A stretch of DNA of 64,000 nt from Deltaproteobacteria bacterium (lineage in GTDB: Bacteria; Desulfobacterota; Desulfomonilia; UBA1062), in contig WFSG01000041.1 of the NCBI GenBank assembly GCA_015486075.1, forward strand, positions 1-64,000, written 5' to 3'. The position numbers and the translations under genes were made by a program. Within the stretch, counting starts at the first letter, position 1, and every line of letters begins with the position of its first letter. Shown here in pieces: positions 61,447 through 64,000 of the stretch. Under the pieces are notes generated by a model. The model was not told where the DNA came from, searched no databases, and saw only the letters and a program-made list of their open reading frames with translations.

Positions 61447-62708
61447 AGCAGAAGTTTTACATGTTAACCATAGTTGTAATTATAGCTATCATAGTTGGTG
61501 GGGCTAAGATCCACGTTAACATTACCTCCCCTGGCTTCTCAAAGCTAAAGGTGGCTATGCCCATGTTTTCAGGGCCTTCAGACGTTTCATTACGTCTCTG
61601 GAAACTTGCCAAAAAGGATATCGAGATATCTGGTGTCTTTGAGCTGATAGATCCTGGTACTTACCTTCACCAGGGGCCAGTCTCAGACATACCCACAGGC
61701 ACGCTCAAAGACTGGGATTTGATAGGAGCTGATTTTGTAATGGTGGGTAAGGCAGATAAAAAGGGTAATGGGTTAACGTTAAAGGTTACCGTGGTGGAGA
61801 CATCAACGGCGGATAAGGTGCTAGATAAGACATATATATGCGAAAGTGATAACCAGCCCAAGATGGTGCACAGTCTCATGGATGATTTTCTAGAGGGATC
61901 TATTGGGCTAAAGGGAATATTTTCTACGAAGCTAGCATGTATTGCGGACAATGGTAGCTCAAAGCAATTATACACTTGTTTCCCAGATGGGAGCGGCGGA
62001 TGCCTCTTTAATGGCCTGGGCAAGCTCGTACTTGATCCAGCTTGGTCACCTGATGCCAGCAAGATAGCCTTTGTGTCATACAAGAGGGGTAATCCTGACA
62101 TCTACGTTGTTGACATCAAGACCAAGTCAACCAGGCTAGTGTCATCCTTTCCAGGGCTCAATACAACACCTTGCTTCTCACCCGATGGAAGACACATTGC
62201 CTTTACCCTATCAAAGGATGGCACCCCTGATATTTACATAAAGTCCCTGGACACAAATAAGATATCACGGCTTACTAACAACTGGGCAACTGATACTTCT
62301 CCATGCTTTTCCCCTGACGGTAGGGAGATGGTTTTCTGCTCTAACAGGGGGGGTAGTCCCCAGATATACCTTAAGGAGATGTCAACAGCTAATGTAACCA
62401 GGCTTACATTTAAAGGTTCTTATAATACAGAGCCTGTGTTCTCTCCGAGGGGTGACTGGATTGCCTTTTCACACCTCGCGGCAGATGGGCATTTTCACAT
62501 AGCCATGATAAGGCCAGATGGAACAGATATGGTGGTTCTGAAAGGCACCGCAAAGGGTGACGAATCACCGTCTTTCTCACCTGATGGCAGGCTTTTAGTT
62601 TTTGCATCATCGGATGGCAACTTGTATATTACTGATATCACGGGAAACACGCTGGTAAGGATAACGGATGGAAAATATATATATAGTGAACCATCATGGC
62701 AAGATTGA
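61443..62708 (+). CDS. tolB: Tol-Pal system periplasmic protein TolB
   Basis: This 421-residue protein has an N-terminal signal/anchor segment, a small alpha/beta domain (about 30-165, FDLIDPGT-like VFELIDPGTYLHQ), and a six-bladed beta-propeller of repeats of the type PAWSPDASKIAFVS, PCFSPDGRHIAFT, PSFSPDGRLLVFAS. It starts at TTG (61443) overlapping the tolA stop as TTGA, with GAGGAG upstream. It binds Pal and the outer membrane. Confidence 0.94.
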   Translation: MKQKFYMLTIVVIIAIIVGGAKIHVNITSPGFSKLKVAMPMFSGPSDVSLRLWKLAKKDIEISGVFELIDPGTYLHQGPVSDIPTGTLKDWDLIGADFVMVGKADKKGNGLTLKVTVVETSTADKVLDKTYICESDNQPKMVHSLMDDFLEGSIGLKGIFSTKLACIADNGSSKQLYTCFPDGSGGCLFNGLGKLVLDPAWSPDASKIAFVSYKRGNPDIYVVDIKTKSTRLVSSFPGLNTTPCFSPDGRHIAFTLSKDGTPDIYIKSLDTNKISRLTNNWATDTSPCFSPDGREMVFCSNRGGSPQIYLKEMSTANVTRLTFKGSYNTEPVFSPRGDWIAFSHLAADGHFHIAMIRPDGTDMVVLKGTAKGDESPSFSPDGRLLVFASSDGNLYITDITGNTLVRITDGKYIYSEPSWQD

Positions 62709-62746
62709 ACATATGGATGTCTATTACATTCATATATACTTTCAGC

Positions 62747-62775
62747 TTGATTTGTGTTAGCAAAAATTTATTACT
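62747..62775 (+). promoter_or_regulatory. Possible internal promoter before pal
   Basis: TTGATT (62747-62752), 17 bases and ATTACT (62770-62775) occur in the 115-base gap between tolB and pal. An internal pal-cpoB promoter would fit the higher Pal abundance known in other bacteria. The match is weak. Confidence 0.25.
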
Positions 62776-62823
62776 AGTATTAAGCATCACGTAAAGGAAT
62801 CCAGTATGTTCGAGGAGGTATTT

Positions 62824-63384
62824 ATGAAGAGTTATGTGAGGCGTATAGGTACATTAGTATCGATAGTTGGGATATTATTTTTTGTAGGTTGTGCGAAGAA
62901 ACCTGTTGAACAGGTAAAGGAAGTGAGTCCTCCAAAGCAGGAGGTAGCTCCGGTACAGGAGGTCAAGCCGGTACAGCCCGTGGAAGTGCCCAAGGTTGAA
63001 AAGAAGCCTGAGGTCAAGGTGCCTAGCCTTGCTGATCAGATAAAGGAGTTTGAGTCAGTGGACATACATTTTGATTTTGACAGGTTCAATTTAAAGCCTG
63101 AAGCCAGGAAGATACTTGCGGAGAAGGCAAGTTTTCTAAAGGCTCATCCAGGTCTCAAGGTAAGGATTGAGGGTAATTGTGATGAGAGGGGGACAAGGGA
63201 ATACAATCTGGCGCTGGGTGAGCGCAGGGCAAAGGCCGCGATGGACTATCTTGTTTTTCTGGGCATAAATCCTGAAAGGATCTCCACCATAAGCTATGGG
63301 GAGGAGAGGCCACTGGATCCACGTCACTGTGAAGAGGCATGGAGTAAGAACAGACGAGATCACTTTGTTATAATAGGAGAATAA
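62824..63384 (+). CDS. pal: Peptidoglycan-associated lipoprotein Pal
   Basis: This 186-residue protein has a lipobox ending FFVGC (Cys about 23), a Pro/Val/Lys-rich linker (EVKPVQPVEVPKVEKKPEVK), and an OmpA-like peptidoglycan-binding domain (about 80-186, DIHFDFDRFNLKPEARKIL and GNCDERGTREYNLALGERRA). ATG 62824 follows GAGGAGG. An upstream ATG in the same frame (62806) lies inside the ribosome-binding region. Confidence 0.95.
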   Translation: MKSYVRRIGTLVSIVGILFFVGCAKKPVEQVKEVSPPKQEVAPVQEVKPVQPVEVPKVEKKPEVKVPSLADQIKEFESVDIHFDFDRFNLKPEARKILAEKASFLKAHPGLKVRIEGNCDERGTREYNLALGERRAKAAMDYLVFLGINPERISTISYGEERPLDPRHCEEAWSKNRRDHFVIIGE

Positions 63385-63391
63385 TATACGT

Positions 63392-64000
63392 ATGTACAGG
63401 CATGTACTGAGCCTTTCGATGCTACTGTTGCTTGTACTTGGTGGATGTGCCTCCCAGCAAGATCTTGATGCCCTGAGGTGGGAAGTAAACGACTTGCAAA
63501 CCAAGGTTGTCAGGATGGACAGGAAGCAGATGTCGGATTATGCATCCCTTAAAAAGCAGTCAGAGCAGCTTTTTAAAGATCAGGCTGAGCTGGAGTCTCA
63601 TTACACAGACATTATGACCCAGATAACGGATATACAGGGTAGAATAGATGAACTTTCCTCCAGTTCCAGTAAGGTCCAGGCAGACAAGGAAGAGATTAAG
63701 AAACTTGAGTCTGATATTGCATCCATAAAGGAATACCTTGGTATGACATCTGGGGGTAAACCATCGCTATACGAGCTAGGCCTGAAAGAATACAGGGAAA
63801 AGAAGTACGACAGGGCAATAAGATTTCTTAATCAGTATGTAAAGACGAATCCAGGCCAGCCCATGTCAGGCGATGCATATTTTCTGATAGCAGAGTCGCT
63901 CTATGCTAAGGGTAAATATGAAGATGCCATACTGGCCTACGATACTGTGCTAAAGAGATATAGGAAAAGCAAGAGAATACCCCAATGTCTCCTTAGGGAG
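63392..64000 (+). CDS. cpoB: Tol-Pal system protein CpoB/YbgF (partial, runs off the edge)
   Basis: The 203 codons present encode a lipoprotein signal (LLVLGGC, Cys about 19), a long coiled coil (about 20-120), and the start of a TPR domain (LYELGLKEYREKKYDRAIRFL, AYFLIAESLYAKGKYEDAI). This is the order of CpoB/YbgF, which coordinates cell-wall synthesis with Tol-Pal. The gene has no stop before 64000. It follows pal by seven bases. Confidence 0.9.
   Translation, partial: MYRHVLSLSMLLLLVLGGCASQQDLDALRWEVNDLQTKVVRMDRKQMSDYASLKKQSEQLFKDQAELESHYTDIMTQITDIQGRIDELSSSSSKVQADKEEIKKLESDIASIKEYLGMTSGGKPSLYELGLKEYREKKYDRAIRFLNQYVKTNPGQPMSGDAYFLIAESLYAKGKYEDAILAYDTVLKRYRKSKRIPQCLLRE

Noticed and set aside
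1-64000. CRISPR arrays, insertion sequences, integrases, attachment sites, toxin-antitoxin or defence islands
   Set aside because: No regularly spaced repeats of 24-40 bases, no transposase or integrase motifs, and no duplicated tRNA end beyond tRNA-Phe were seen. The gene content is core metabolism and envelope functions.

Overview
The window looks like chromosomal DNA of an anaerobic Gram-negative bacterium, most likely a member of the Desulfobacterota (the old Deltaproteobacteria). This is inferred from gene content: an outer-membrane maintenance operon (tolQRAB-pal-cpoB), a beta-barrel porin, oxygen-sensitive indolepyruvate:ferredoxin oxidoreductase linked to phenylacetate-CoA ligases and a Liv transporter, and several small Cys-rich zinc-ribbon proteins. 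Isoleucine is often read from ATA and arginine mostly from AGG/AGA across the whole window. I see no phage, integrase, transposase, insertion sequence, CRISPR array or rRNA operon.

Layout. (1) 1-5400: a tRNA-Phe with a near-consensus promoter, a zinc-ribbon protein, a lipoprotein alkylsulfatase of the BDS1/SdsA type, and a divergent EmrA/EmrB-type efflux pair. (2) 5480-16500: a long, tightly overlapping operon, iorA-iorB-paaK-ACT-livK-livH-livM-livF-livG-second paaK-FabK/NMO-like. It appears to import amino acids and oxidise aromatic 2-oxoacids to aryl-acyl-CoA. It is preceded by a 33-codon leader ORF with an intrinsic terminator inside it. The second PaaK has lost its nucleotide-binding loop. 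(3) 16570-25320: ileS-lspA, an HPt-CheW protein without a kinase domain, a small lipoprotein, a PilZ protein, pcm, an isolated hisH, a Cys-rich protein, a crotonase and a tiny FmdB-type zinc ribbon. (4) 25380-30140: serA and purA, then a secreted pectinacetylesterase-family hydrolase whose leader carries a putative 11-residue peptide and a 21-bp hairpin.

(5) 30190-38400: a complete phosphate-starvation block (phoB-phoR, pstS-pstC-pstA-pstB, phoU, all minus strand) and a divergent porin behind 11-bp-periodic PHO-box-like repeats. (6) 38660-40810: a GH130-type glycoside phosphorylase/hydrolase and a metallo-beta-lactamase-fold protein. (7) 40855-58170: a complete dcw cell-wall/division cluster on the minus strand: mraZ-rsmH-ftsL-ftsI-murE-murF-mraY-(41-aa ORF)-murD-ftsW-murG-murC-murB-ftsQ-ftsA-ftsZ-alr. 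Most junctions are stop/start overlaps, several starts are GTG or TTG, ddl is absent, and alr closes the operon. Three 10-bp-spaced GTGTCAT-like repeats upstream are candidate MraZ operators. (8) 58500-64000: a soluble PAS histidine kinase, then tolQ-tolR-tolA-tolB-pal-cpoB, the last gene running off the right edge.

Most of the window is core metabolism and envelope biogenesis. The least expected features are the two leader-ORF/hairpin arrangements (before iorA and before the esterase gene), the degenerate PaaK paralogue, the kinase-less HPt-CheW protein, the conserved-looking small ORF inside the dcw cluster, and the possible MraZ operator array. Nothing here can be called a new defence or mobile system.
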